The notes under the pieces: generated by a model | Database searches by the model: none | The model's input: only the letters and a program-made list of their open reading frames with translations | Told to the model about the DNA's origin: nothing | Assembly: GCA_030066475.1 (NCBI GenBank) | Contig: JASJBO010000091.1 | Location: 1-32,914 of the forward strand | DNA: 32,914 nucleotides | Reading direction: 5' to 3' | Source of the DNA: Myxococcota bacterium | GTDB lineage: Bacteria; Myxococcota_A; UBA9160; PR03 | Program-made: the position numbers and the translations under genes | In this document: piece by piece, positions 7,230 through 16,733 of the stretch | Position numbering within the stretch: the stretch's first letter is position 1 | Layout of the letters: each line of letters starts with the position of its first letter

Positions 7230-8012
7230 CTAGACCCCCCAGAGCGCCGTGATGAAGTAGTCGAAGATCAGGGTGCTGACGGAGGCGATCACCACCGTCG
7301 AGGTGGCGGCCGCGCTCACCCCCGCCGAGGTGGGCGTGGCGGTGAAGCCGCGGAAGGTCGCGATCAGCCCCACCAGGATGCCGAACACGCCGGCCTTGAC
7401 GAGCCCCCCGAGCACGTCCTCGCGGAAGTCGATCGCGTTCTCGAGCGACGAGAAGTAGATGCCCCCGTCGCCCCCGAGCACGACGACGCCCACCAGGAAG
7501 CCGCCGAAGAAGCCGAACAGCACGAACAGGGTCGAGAGCAGCGGCATCGAGATCGCCATCGCCGTGGCCTTGGGCGACACCACGAAGTCGACCGGGTCGA
7601 CCGACATCATGCGCAGGCCGTCGAGCTGCTCGGTGACGACCATGCTCGCGATCTCGGCCGCCATGGCCGAGCCGGCGCGGCCGGCGACCAGCAGTGCGGT
7701 GAGCACCGGACCCAGCTCGCGCACCAGCGACAGGCCGACCAGCGCGCCGAGCGCCTCCTCGGCGCCGAAGCGGACCAGGGTGTTGTGGCCCTGCAGACCG
7801 AGCACGGCGCCCACCGCCAGCCCCGAGACGCACACGATGATCAGGGAGCGGATGCCGGTGTCGTAGACCTCGCCCATCAGGCGCCGCAGCCGGAAGGGAC
7901 GGCGGCGGCCCGCCTGCGTGACGCGCCAGCCGAACACCGCGATCCGGCCCATGCCCTGGACGGCCTCGATCGCCGACGCCCCCAGGCGGCGGACCGAGTC
8001 GTCGCCCCTCAC
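7230..8012 (-). CDS. mlaE: MlaE permease of the phospholipid ABC transporter
   Basis: 260 residues from a GTG at 8012-8010 that overlaps the mlaF stop (GTGA). This start restores the amphipathic interface helix region ('AIEAVQGMGRIAVFGWRV') that a later internal ATG would lose. About five membrane helices follow. Signature segments are 'LQGHNTLVRFGAEEALGALV', 'LVRELGPVLTALLVAGRAGS', 'AMAAEIASMVVTEQLDGLRM' and 'PKATAMAISMPLL', all characteristic of the MlaE/TTG2B permease family (PF02405). It is the integral membrane part of MlaFED. Length is normal for the family. Confidence 0.94.
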   Translation of the reverse strand: MRGDDSVRRLGASAIEAVQGMGRIAVFGWRVTQAGRRRPFRLRRLMGEVYDTGIRSLIIVCVSGLAVGAVLGLQGHNTLVRFGAEEALGALVGLSLVRELGPVLTALLVAGRAGSAMAAEIASMVVTEQLDGLRMMSVDPVDFVVSPKATAMAISMPLLSTLFVLFGFFGGFLVGVVVLGGDGGIYFSSLENAIDFREDVLGGLVKAGVFGILVGLIATFRGFTATPTSAGVSAAATSTVVIASVSTLIFDYFITALWGV

Positions 8013-8812
8013 GGCTCCAGATCCTGCTGCACCTGGTCGGGCTCCGAGAAGAAGTCGCGCACGCGCCACTCGTCGCCGTCGAGCAGCTCCTGGGGCGTGC
8101 CCTGCAGGGCCCGCCCGTCGAGCAGCATCACGAGGTGGTCGGCCATCCGCAGCGTCGACTTGGTGTGATGCGAGGTCACCAGCATGGTCGCCCCCACGCG
8201 CCGGTTGACCCGCTTCAGCAGCGCCTCGACGCGCCGCACCGTCGGCGGATCGAGCCCCGAGAAGGGCTCGTCGCACAGCAGGATGTCGGGCCGGCCGATC
8301 AGCGCCCGCGCCAGGCCGGCGCGCTTGACCATGCCGCCCGACAGCTCGCCGGGCAGCAGCTCGTCCACCCCCTCGAGGCCCACCGCGTCGAACACCTGGT
8401 GGACCTCCCGGCGGATCTCGTCCTCGCTCTTGTCGCTGTGCTCGCGCAGCGGCAGCGCGACGTTCTCGTAGAGGCTCATCGCGTCGAGCAGCGCGCCGCG
8501 CTGGAACAGCATGCCCACGTGGCCGCGGTAGCGAGCGACCTCGGCGTCGCTCATGCCGGTGAGCTCCTGCTCCCAGTCCACCCAGATCTCGCCGCTGGTG
8601 GGCCGCAGCAGGCAGGCCACCATGCGCAGCAGGGTGGTCTTGCCCGCGCCGCTGGCGCCCGCGATCACGCTGATCTTGCCGCGCGGGAACCCGCAGCAGA
8701 GCCGGTCGAACACCGTGCGCGACCCGCGCTGCACGCAGATGTCGCGCGCCTCGATGTGGACCGGCGTCGGAGCGAGATCCTCGCTGCCGCGCCCCTCGGT
8801 GACCGCGTCCAT
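8009..8812 (-). CDS. mlaF: MlaF ATPase of the phospholipid ABC transporter
   Basis: 267 residues from the ATG at 8812. It is an ABC ATPase with Walker A GASGAGKT (52-59), signature LSGGM (157-161), Walker B 'LLCDEPFSGLDP' (178-189) and switch His215. 'MLFQRGALLDAMSLYENVALPL' after the Q-loop is diagnostic for MlaF rather than a general ABC ATPase. It energises lipid movement through MlaE/MlaD on the cytoplasmic face. The usual small STAS partner MlaB is not encoded here. The first ~18 residues are a non-conserved extension. It lies 23 nt downstream of purA and overlaps mlaE by four bases. Confidence 0.94.
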   Translation of the reverse strand: MDAVTEGRGSEDLAPTPVHIEARDICVQRGSRTVFDRLCCGFPRGKISVIAGASGAGKTTLLRMVACLLRPTSGEIWVDWEQELTGMSDAEVARYRGHVGMLFQRGALLDAMSLYENVALPLREHSDKSEDEIRREVHQVFDAVGLEGVDELLPGELSGGMVKRAGLARALIGRPDILLCDEPFSGLDPPTVRRVEALLKRVNRRVGATMLVTSHHTKSTLRMADHLVMLLDGRALQGTPQELLDGDEWRVRDFFSEPDQVQQDLEP

Positions 8813-8835
8813 GCCCCCCCGCGTTCCCGCTGCGC

Positions 8836-10128
<1,293 letters not shown>

Positions 10129-10131
10129 GAG

Positions 10132-11712
10132 TCAGAGCTCCACGAGCTGGGTCGAGAAGATGCCGGGCACGCTGCGCAGGCGCTCGAGCGTCGCGTCGTC
10201 GGGCCGGCTGCCGATGTTCACCAGCATCGCCGCCTCGCCGCGCTCGGGCTGAAGACCGAGCTGCATGCGCGAGATGTTGATGCCCGCCTCGCCGAGGATG
10301 GTGCCGACGGCGCCCACCACGCCAGGGCGGTCGTGGTTGTGCAGCAGGAGCGCGAAGCCGTCGGGGATCGCCTCGAGGATGAAGTCGTCGATGCGCACCA
10401 CGCGCGGCTGCCCGCCGTGGAACACCGCGCCCACGATCAGGCGGTCGAGGCAGCCCTTCACGCGCGTCGAGATCGTGCTGGTGTAGTCCTCGCTCCGGCT
10501 CGACTTCGACTCGACCACCTTGATGCCGTGCTGGCGGGCGATCACGGGCGCGTTGACCATGTTGACGCGCTCGGTCACCGGCTCGAGCAGCCCCTTGAGC
10601 ACCGCGATCGTCACCGGCGCCACGCGCAGCTCGGCCACGTCGCCGGCGTACTCGATCTCGATCTCCTCGATCTTGCCCGGGCACAGCTGGCCCTGGAAGC
10701 GGCCCAGCTTCTCGCCCAGCACGAGGTAGGGGCGGATCTGCTCGAGGATCTCGGGCGACACCGACGGAACGTTGACGCCGTTGCGGATCACGCCCGAGAG
10801 CAGGTAGTCGCGCACCTGCTCGGCGACCTGGATCGCGACGTTGAGCTGCGCCTGCTCGGTCGAGGCCCCGAGGTGCGGCGTGCAGATCACCTGGGGGTGC
10901 TTCACCAGCGGATGGTCGGGCGGCGTGGGCTCCTGGTCGAACACGTCGAGCGCGGCCCCGCCCACCTGGCCGCCGTCGAGCGCCGCCAGCAGGGCGTCCT
11001 CGTCGACGATGCCGCCACGCGCGGCGTTGATGACCAGCACGCCGCGCTTGCACTTCTTGAACGCCTCGGTGCCGAGCAGCCCCGCGGTGTCCTTGGTCTT
11101 CGGCACGTGCACGGTGAGCGCGTCGGCGCGCGCCAGCAGCTCGTCGAGCGGGAGCAGCTCGATGTCGAGCTTGGCCGCGACCTCCTCGGGCAGGAACGGG
11201 TCGAAGGCCACCACGCGCATGCCGAGGCCCTGGGCGCGCTCGGCCACCACGCGGCCGATGTTCCCCAGCCCGAGCAGCCCCAGCGTGCGGTTGAACAGCT
11301 CCATCCCGGTGAAGGCACTCTTCTCCCACTTGCCCGACTTCATGGAGGCCGTGGCCTGGGGAATGTGGCGGGCCAGCGAGACGAGCAGCGCGATGGCGTG
11401 CTCGGCGGTCGTGATGTTGTTGCCGGACGGCGTGTTGAGCACCACGATGCCGCGCGCCGTCGCCGCCGGGAGGTCCACGTTGTCCACGCCGATCCCGGCC
11501 CGGCCGACCACGCGCAGGGACTCGGCGGCCGCGATCACGTCGCGCGTGACCTTGGTGCCGCTGCGGATCACCAGGCCGTCGACGTCGCGCACGCGCTCGA
11601 GCAGGGCATCGGGCTCGAGACCGGGGGCGTACTCCAGCTCGAGCCCGGCCGCGCGCTCCAGGATCTCCAGTCCCTGGCGCGAGAGCTTGTCGCTCACCAG
11701 GACTTTCGGCAT
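10132..11712 (-). CDS. serA: D-3-phosphoglycerate dehydrogenase
   Basis: 526 residues, the long form of SerA. It oxidises 3-phosphoglycerate to 3-phosphohydroxypyruvate with NAD+, the entry to serine synthesis. The NAD-binding motif GLGNIG is at 148-153, with catalytic Arg232 ('NAARGG'), Glu261 and His280 ('HLGAST'). After the catalytic region come the intervening allosteric-substrate-binding-type domain (about 320-450) and a C-terminal ACT domain (about 452-526, 'HDRPGVVGAVGTILGEAGIN'), which is usually the serine sensor. It is the first gene of the minus-strand train. The start ATG at 11712 faces aroA across 180 bases. Confidence 0.97.
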   Translation of the reverse strand: MPKVLVSDKLSRQGLEILERAAGLELEYAPGLEPDALLERVRDVDGLVIRSGTKVTRDVIAAAESLRVVGRAGIGVDNVDLPAATARGIVVLNTPSGNNITTAEHAIALLVSLARHIPQATASMKSGKWEKSAFTGMELFNRTLGLLGLGNIGRVVAERAQGLGMRVVAFDPFLPEEVAAKLDIELLPLDELLARADALTVHVPKTKDTAGLLGTEAFKKCKRGVLVINAARGGIVDEDALLAALDGGQVGGAALDVFDQEPTPPDHPLVKHPQVICTPHLGASTEQAQLNVAIQVAEQVRDYLLSGVIRNGVNVPSVSPEILEQIRPYLVLGEKLGRFQGQLCPGKIEEIEIEYAGDVAELRVAPVTIAVLKGLLEPVTERVNMVNAPVIARQHGIKVVESKSSRSEDYTSTISTRVKGCLDRLIVGAVFHGGQPRVVRIDDFILEAIPDGFALLLHNHDRPGVVGAVGTILGEAGINISRMQLGLQPERGEAAMLVNIGSRPDDATLERLRSVPGIFSTQLVEL

Positions 11713-11892
11713 GTGCGCTCCCGACTCCCGAGGGGCGCCGCAACTTCGCCTCTAACCATTTGGATCAGCGAAGGAAATCGGATCGGCGCCAAACCGTGTG
11801 AGTGTGGCGAAGCGGCATCGGAGTGTCAATGCGGCGCCCTCCCGGGCGCGCCGGGCGTGACTTCGCGGGCCGGCTCGACTACCTCCCCCGCG
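11713..11892. promoter_or_regulatory. divergent serA/aroA intergenic region
   Basis: These 180 bases must hold promoters for serA (minus) and aroA (plus). A locally AT-richer patch lies at about 11750-11775. No -35/-10 pair close to the sigma-70 consensus could be picked out by eye. Confidence 0.4.
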
Positions 11893-13176
11893 ATGCCTGC
11901 CAAGCGCCCCGACATCGCGCGCGTGCGTCCGCGGGGCCCGCTCGACGCCCGCATCCGCCCCCCCGGGTCGAAGAGCATCACCAACCGGGCGCTCGTGGCG
12001 GCGGCCCTGGCCGCCGGCGAGAGTCAGCTCGACGCGCCGCTCGCCAGCGATGACACCGAGGCCATGCGCGAGTGCCTGGCGCGGCTCGGGGTCGAGGTGG
12101 TCGACGCGGCGGGCAGCTGGCACGTGCGCGGCCGCGGCGGCCGGCTGCGGGCGCCGGACGGCCCGCTCGACGCCCGCGCGTCCGGCACCACCGCCCGCTT
12201 CCTCACCGCGGCCGCGGCCCTCGCCGACGGCCCGGTGGTGATCGACGGCGCGCCGCGCATGCGCGAGCGGCCGATCGACGACCTCACGCAGGCCCTCGAG
12301 GCGCTCGGCGTGGAGGTCGAGGTGCTGGGACGCGGCGGCTGCCCCCCGGTGCGCGTGGCGGGCGCCGGGCTGCCGGGCGGGCGCGCCGCGATCGACGCCA
12401 GCCGCTCGAGCCAGTTCGTCACCGCCGTGCTGCTGGCGGCGCCCTACGCCAAGCAGGACGTCCGCCTCGAGCCGCGCGGCGGCTTCGTGATCTCGCGCCC
12501 CTACGTCGACCTGACGCTCCAGGTGATGGCGGCGTTCGGCGCCGAGGCAGCCTGGACCCCCGACGGCGCGCTGCTCGTCGCCAGCGGCCGGCCCTACCGC
12601 GCGCGCCAGTTTGCGGTGGAGCCCGACGCCTCGGCGGCGGCCTACCCGTTCGCCGCCGCGGCGATCGCCGGGGGCCGTGTCGTGGTGGAGGGCTTCCCGG
12701 CCGACTCGATCCAGGCCGACCTGGGCCTGCTCGCGATCCTCGAGCAGATGGGCTGCACGGTCTCGCGCGGAGCGGCCGGCATCGAGGTGTGCGGGCCCGC
12801 GGGCGCGCTGCGCGGGGTGGACGTGGACATGAACGACCTGCCCGACGCCGTGCTGGCGCTCGCCGTGGTGGCGCTGTTCGCGGAGGGCGCCACCCGCATC
12901 CGCAACGTGCCCAACCTGCGCATCAAGGAGACCGACCGGCTGGCGGCGCTCGAGTGCGAGCTGCGAAAGCTCGGGGCGCGCGCCGAGTCGGGCCCGGACT
13001 GGCTCACGATCGCGCCGGGTGCGCTGCGGCCGGCCGCGATCGACACCTACGACGACCACCGCATGGCGATGGCCTTCGCGCTGGCCGGGCTGCGGGTGCC
13101 GGGCGTCGAGATCCGCGACCCCGACTGCGTGGCCAAGACCTGGCCGGATTACTTCGCCGCCCTCGAGCGTCTATAG
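11893..13176 (+). CDS. aroA: 3-phosphoshikimate 1-carboxyvinyltransferase (EPSP synthase)
   Basis: 427 residues from the ATG at 11893. It transfers enolpyruvate from PEP to shikimate-3-phosphate, the sixth step of the shikimate pathway. Motifs occur in order: 'PGSKSITNRALV' (phosphate/PEP binding), 'SGTTARFL', 'RMRERPIDDL', 'DASRSSQFVTAVLLAAPYA', 'VEPDASAAAYPFAAAAI', 'NVPNLRIKETDRLAAL' and 'DDHRMAMAFALAGL'. Both inverse-fold domains are complete. The 'RMRERP' motif where E. coli has 'RPLRDRP' is common in class I-like variants. It diverges from serA and converges with the small zinc-ribbon gene 25 bases downstream. Confidence 0.97.
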   Translation: MPAKRPDIARVRPRGPLDARIRPPGSKSITNRALVAAALAAGESQLDAPLASDDTEAMRECLARLGVEVVDAAGSWHVRGRGGRLRAPDGPLDARASGTTARFLTAAAALADGPVVIDGAPRMRERPIDDLTQALEALGVEVEVLGRGGCPPVRVAGAGLPGGRAAIDASRSSQFVTAVLLAAPYAKQDVRLEPRGGFVISRPYVDLTLQVMAAFGAEAAWTPDGALLVASGRPYRARQFAVEPDASAAAYPFAAAAIAGGRVVVEGFPADSIQADLGLLAILEQMGCTVSRGAAGIEVCGPAGALRGVDVDMNDLPDAVLALAVVALFAEGATRIRNVPNLRIKETDRLAALECELRKLGARAESGPDWLTIAPGALRPAAIDTYDDHRMAMAFALAGLRVPGVEIRDPDCVAKTWPDYFAALERL

Positions 13177-13200
13177 AGCGATGCGCGCGATGCGGACGAC

Positions 13201-13222
13201 CTCACTCGGAGGGCGAGTTGAG
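13201..13222. terminator. imperfect hairpin between aroA and the zinc-ribbon gene
   Basis: An 8-bp stem with one bulged T: CTCACTCG (13201-13208) pairs with CGAGT and GAG (13214-13218 and 13220-13222) around a GAGGG loop. It overlaps the last codons of the minus-strand zinc-ribbon gene and has no T-run. Weak candidate. Confidence 0.3.
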
Positions 13223-13426
13223 CTCTCGGGGCCTGCGCTGGCGGAAGAAGCGGCGCGGCGCTGCGACCAGGCGCTCGGCGGGCACCGCCGGGGGGCCGGA
13301 GCGGCCGGGGCGCCCCTCGCTGCAGGGCGGCGAGCAGTACCAGACGCCGGCGCGCCGCAGGCTGGCCAGGCCGAGCGCCGCCTTGCAGGTGGCGCACGAG
13401 CCGGTGGCGGGGCGATATTCGGTCAC
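13202..13426 (-). CDS. small putative zinc-ribbon protein
   Basis: 74 residues from a GTG at 13426; a longer reading from 13498 adds only a low-complexity Arg-rich leader. The sequence holds a compact four-cysteine arrangement: 'GSCATCKAALGLASLRRAGVWYCS' (split as CxxC, then about 17 residues, YC) and a final 'PPCSEG'. This pattern is typical of small treble-clef or zinc-ribbon proteins. A basic tail 'PRRFFRQRRPRELN' follows, compatible with nucleic-acid binding. No family name is claimed. Support for a real gene is the clustered cysteine spacing, which random reading frames in GC-rich DNA rarely give. It lies antisense between aroA and the ABC genes, 80 bases divergent from the ATPase. Confidence 0.6.
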   Translation of the reverse strand: MTEYRPATGSCATCKAALGLASLRRAGVWYCSPPCSEGRPGRSGPPAVPAERLVAAPRRFFRQRRPRELNSPSE

Positions 13427-13506
13427 GGCGCGCGCGACTCTAGGAGCGCGGTGCGGCGCCTGCAAACGCCTGGGAAGCCGGCTGCCCACCCGCCGCATCG
13501 AACCGG

Positions 13507-14259
13507 GTGTCGGGAGACTCGGACTTGAGCCAGCCGGAAGCCGCGGGCGCAGCGGTCGAGGCCGAGGGCCTGACGCGGCGCTTCGGAGACCACGTCGCGC
13601 TCGACGGCATCGAGCTGGGGATTCGTCCGGGAGAGGCCTTCGGCCTGCTCGGCGCCAACGGAGCCGGCAAGACCACGTTCATCCGTCTCGTCACCGGCTA
13701 CCTGGTCCCCTCCGCGGGGCACGTGACCGTGGACGGGCACTCGCCGGCGATCGACCCGCAGGCGGTGCACCGCCGCATCGGGTTCGCCGCCGAGACCTCG
13801 CGCCTGTATCCCGACCTGCGGGTGCGCGGCTTCCTGCGCTTCGTGGGCGGCGCGCGCGGCCTGCGCGGCGCCTCGCTGCGCGGGGCGGTCGACGCCACCC
13901 TCGAGCGTTTCCAGCTCGCGGACGTGGCGAAGCGGCTCGTGGGCAACCTCTCCAAGGGCTACCAGCAGCGCGTCTCGCTGGCCCAGGCCTTCCTGCACGA
14001 CCCCGCGCTGCTGATCGTGGACGAGCCCACCAGCGGCCTCGACCCGCTCCAGCGCTCCGAGGTGCGCCGCGTGCTCGGCGCGGCCCGCGGCCGGCACACC
14101 CTGCTGATCTGCACCCACGACCTGGCCGAGGCGCGCGAGCTGACCCAGCGCGTGGCGGTGCTGAACCGCGGCCGGCTGGTGGCGCTCGGACCCACCGCCG
14201 AGGTGCTGGGCGGCGAGGATCCCCTGGCGCTGTTCCGCGCGCCGGAGGCCGACGCGTGA
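13507..14259 (+). CDS. ABC transporter ATPase, GldA/CcmA type
   Basis: 250 residues from GTG 13507. A TTG at 13525 has a better-placed GGGAG (13512-13516) and may be the true start, removing six residues. It is an ABC ATPase of the ABC-2 exporter class with Walker A 'GANGAGKTT', signature 'NLSKGYQQRVSLAQAF', Walker B 'LLIVDEPTSGLDP' and switch region 'LLICTHDL'. It acts on the cytoplasmic face of the permease encoded next, which it overlaps by four bases (GTGA). The ATPase, permease and GldG-like order is that of systems annotated as gliding-motility-associated, but similar trios occur in non-gliding bacteria, so the substrate is unknown. Confidence 0.9.
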   Translation: MSGDSDLSQPEAAGAAVEAEGLTRRFGDHVALDGIELGIRPGEAFGLLGANGAGKTTFIRLVTGYLVPSAGHVTVDGHSPAIDPQAVHRRIGFAAETSRLYPDLRVRGFLRFVGGARGLRGASLRGAVDATLERFQLADVAKRLVGNLSKGYQQRVSLAQAFLHDPALLIVDEPTSGLDPLQRSEVRRVLGAARGRHTLLICTHDLAEARELTQRVAVLNRGRLVALGPTAEVLGGEDPLALFRAPEADA

Positions 14260-15044
14260 CCCCGCTGTGGGCGCTGGTCCGCAAGGAGCTGGCCGTGGCC
14301 TTCGGGTCGCCGATGGCCTGGCTCACCCTCACCGGGGTCGGCCTGGTCACCGCCCTGCTCTTCTTCGACCACCTGCGCATCTACAACCAGATCCTGTTCC
14401 TGTACGCCACCACCACGATGGGCGGCTTCGAGACCGACACCATCCCGACCTACGTGAACCTGCGCGACCAGGTGTTCCTGCCCGTGATGGAGACGCTGGC
14501 GCTCACCCTGGTGGGGCTGGTGCCGCTGGTGACGATGCGCGTGTTCGCCGAGGAGCGCGCCCGGCAGACCGACGAGCTGCTGGCCACCACGCTGCTGACG
14601 CCGAGCCAGATCGTGGTGGGCAAGTTCCTGGCCACCTACCTGTTCGTGGCGCTGATGCTGGCGCTCTCGTTCATCTATCCCGCCACGTCGGTCGTACGCG
14701 CCGGTCTCGGGCTGCCCCATCTGCTGGCCGTGTACCTGGGCCTGTTCTCGCTCGGGATCGCGCTCGCCTCGGTCGGCCTGGTCTGCTCGGCGTTCACCGC
14801 CAGCCAGCTCGTGGCGGCGATCTCGGCCTACGCCGTGGCCTTCGTGCTCTACGACTTCCGCTGGATGGCCCAGTTCCTGCCCGAGGCGGCCGCCGCGTTC
14901 ATCGACCCCTTCTCGCTCCACCCGCGCTTCGGCTCGTTCTCCGAGGGCATCGTGCGCGCCGCCGACCTGGCCTACTTCGCCGGCTACGTCTTGGTGGCGT
15001 TCGCGCTGGCGCGCTTCTCGCTCGACCAGACGAGGGTGCGCTGA
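14256..15044 (+). CDS. ABC-2 type permease, GldF-like
   Basis: 262 residues from the GTG at 14256, which overlaps the ATPase stop. About six membrane helices are visible: 'AWLTLTGVGLVTALLFF', 'LALTLVGLVPLVTM', 'FVALMLALSFIYPATS', 'AVYLGLFSLGIALASVGLV', 'LVAAISAYAVAFVLYDF' and 'YFAGYVLVAFALARFSL'. The cytoplasmic 'RVFAEERARQTDELLATTLLTPSQIVVGKF' region (written here only as its landmarks Glu-Glu-Arg and Thr-Pro-Ser) is the conserved coupling helix of ABC-2/GldF permeases. It ends in a one-base overlap with the GldG-like gene (TGATG). Confidence 0.88.
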   Translation: MTPLWALVRKELAVAFGSPMAWLTLTGVGLVTALLFFDHLRIYNQILFLYATTTMGGFETDTIPTYVNLRDQVFLPVMETLALTLVGLVPLVTMRVFAEERARQTDELLATTLLTPSQIVVGKFLATYLFVALMLALSFIYPATSVVRAGLGLPHLLAVYLGLFSLGIALASVGLVCSAFTASQLVAAISAYAVAFVLYDFRWMAQFLPEAAAAFIDPFSLHPRFGSFSEGIVRAADLAYFAGYVLVAFALARFSLDQTRVR

Positions 15045-16561
15045 TGCGCGGCCTGGGCACGGTCGGGCTGGTGGCGCTCGCCTTCGCGGCGGGCTCCTAC
15101 TACACGTCCGACCAGTTCGGCGCCTTCGGCTACGCCAACCTGGTGCTGAGCGGGCTCGCCCTGGCCGGCGGCGCCGTCTCGACGCTGCGGCGCGCCGAGG
15201 GCCTGGGCACCCCGGAGATCCGGCGCCTGCTGGCGCCCCGCATCGCGCTGGTGGCGCTCGCCTTCGCGGGCGCGGTCGGCCTCGAGCGCTGTGCCGACCG
15301 CCACGGCTTCCAGCTCGACTGGACCGCCGAGGACCGCTACTCGCTGTCGGACGCCACGCGCACCGCCCTGGCCGCCCTGCCCGGCCCGGTGGACGCCACC
15401 CTCTATCACGACACCTACGACACCCGCACGCGCAGCACGCGGCTGCTGCTGAAGACCCTGGCGCGGGCCGGCGACGTCACGGTGCACCAGCGGGTGCTCG
15501 ACGAGGCTCCCGACGAGGCCGAGCGCTACGACGTGACCCGCTCGAACACGGTGGTGCTCGCCGTGGACGGCCGCTTCGAGACCGTCGAGCGGCCGACCGA
15601 GGGCAGCCTGTTCGAAGCGCTCCAGCGCCTGCACCAGGACGGCGACCGGGTGGTGTACGTGGCGCGCGGCGAGGGCGAGGGGAGCCTCGGCGAGTGGGGA
15701 CAGACGGGCTACACCGGCCTCGGCGCCGCGCTCGAGACCGAGGGCTTCATGTTGCGCGAGATCGTGACGGCAGCCGCGACGGAGATCCCGGAGGACGCCG
15801 ACGTCCTGCTCTTCGTGGCGCCGCGCCGCGGCCTGCGCGAGCCGTTCCTGGCCGCGCTCGAGCGCTACCTCGAGGGCGGCGGCCGCATGGTGGCGCTGCT
15901 CGAGCCGGGCGTCGTGAGCGGGCTCGAGGAGCTGCTGGGGCGCTGGGGCTTCGGACTGCCCGACGCGGTCGTGGTCGATCCGGCCTCCGGGCCGGTCGAG
16001 GGCGACCCGCCCGGCGTCAATCCGATCGTCTTCGCCTACGCCAGCCACCCCGTGACGCGCGGCCTCGACTCGACGCGCATGACCTTCTTCCTGCGCGCGC
16101 GACCGGTGCTCGCCGAGCGCAAGCCGCAGCCCGACGACGAGATGCGCGCGCTGGCCTTCGCCTCGCGGCGCGCGTGGCTGGCGCCCAACGTCGAGGCGGT
16201 GCAGCGCGGCCTGGTCCCGGTGCGGCCCCAGGACGCGCGCGAGGACTACTGGCCCGTCGCCGCCGCCGGCCGCTTCCCGCGCGAGGCCGGCGAGGCGCGC
16301 ATCGTGGTGTTCGGCGACGCCGACTTCGCCGCGAACCGCTACCTGCGCGCGCTCTACAACCTCGACATCCTGGTCAACGCGCTGCACTGGACCACGGAGC
16401 GCGAGGCCGCGATCACGCTGCGCCCCAAGGCCCTCACGCCCGACCAGTTCCCGCTCACGCCCCAGCAGTCGCTCCAGATGTTCTACGGCGTCGGGATGCT
16501 GGTCCCCGAGATCTGCCTGATCGTCGCCGCCCTGATCTGGATCCGCCGCCGGAGCGGCTGA
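15044..16561 (+). CDS. GldG-like ABC auxiliary membrane protein
   Basis: 505 residues. There are two or three N-terminal membrane helices (about 5-45 and 63-82), a large periplasmic part of the ABC-type auxiliary/GldG class (PF09822), and a C-terminal membrane helix ('YGVGMLVPEICLIVAALIWI') ending in a basic tail. The periplasmic part opens with 'DWTAEDRYSLSDATRTALAAL', a hallmark of this family, followed by a Rossmann-like region with 'DADVLLFVAPRRGL', 'FLAALERYLEGGGRMVALLEP' and 'RIVVFGDADFAANRYL'. It probably forms a complex with the preceding permease and ATPase. It has no enzymatic motif. It converges with exbD across the hairpin repeats. Confidence 0.85.
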   Translation: MRGLGTVGLVALAFAAGSYYTSDQFGAFGYANLVLSGLALAGGAVSTLRRAEGLGTPEIRRLLAPRIALVALAFAGAVGLERCADRHGFQLDWTAEDRYSLSDATRTALAALPGPVDATLYHDTYDTRTRSTRLLLKTLARAGDVTVHQRVLDEAPDEAERYDVTRSNTVVLAVDGRFETVERPTEGSLFEALQRLHQDGDRVVYVARGEGEGSLGEWGQTGYTGLGAALETEGFMLREIVTAAATEIPEDADVLLFVAPRRGLREPFLAALERYLEGGGRMVALLEPGVVSGLEELLGRWGFGLPDAVVVDPASGPVEGDPPGVNPIVFAYASHPVTRGLDSTRMTFFLRARPVLAERKPQPDDEMRALAFASRRAWLAPNVEAVQRGLVPVRPQDAREDYWPVAAAGRFPREAGEARIVVFGDADFAANRYLRALYNLDILVNALHWTTEREAAITLRPKALTPDQFPLTPQQSLQMFYGVGMLVPEICLIVAALIWIRRRSG

Positions 16562-16584
16562 CCGGCCCGCACCTGCCACTTGAG

Positions 16585-16650
16585 GACTTCGCTCGCCTCC
16601 GGCTCGCTGCGCGCGCCCTCCGGGCGCTTGCAGGGGGGGTCTGCCGCGCA
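16585..16650. repeat. 66-nt hairpin repeat, copy A
   Basis: First of two imperfect direct copies offset by 83 nt. It contains a mini-hairpin (GCC-TCC-GGC, 16595-16603) and a 6-bp hairpin GCGCCC-TCC-GGGCGC (16613-16627). About 57 of 66 positions match copy B by eye. It lies between the convergent stops of the GldG-like gene and exbD. Confidence 0.8.
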
Positions 16651-16667
16651 GGGGCGCCTAGCTGTCT

Positions 16668-16733
16668 GACTTCGTTCGGCTTCGCCTCACTGCGCGCGCC
16701 CTTCGGGCGCTTGCAGCGGGCTTCTGCCGCGCA
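16668..16733. repeat. 66-nt hairpin repeat, copy B
   Basis: Second copy, ending exactly at the base before the exbD stop codon. Mini-hairpin GGC-TTC-GCC (16678-16686) and main hairpin GCGCCC-TTC-GGGCGC (16696-16710). Relative to copy A one stem pair is swapped from C:G to G:C, so pairing is kept. It may act as the exbD terminator. REP-like in structure. Confidence 0.8.
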
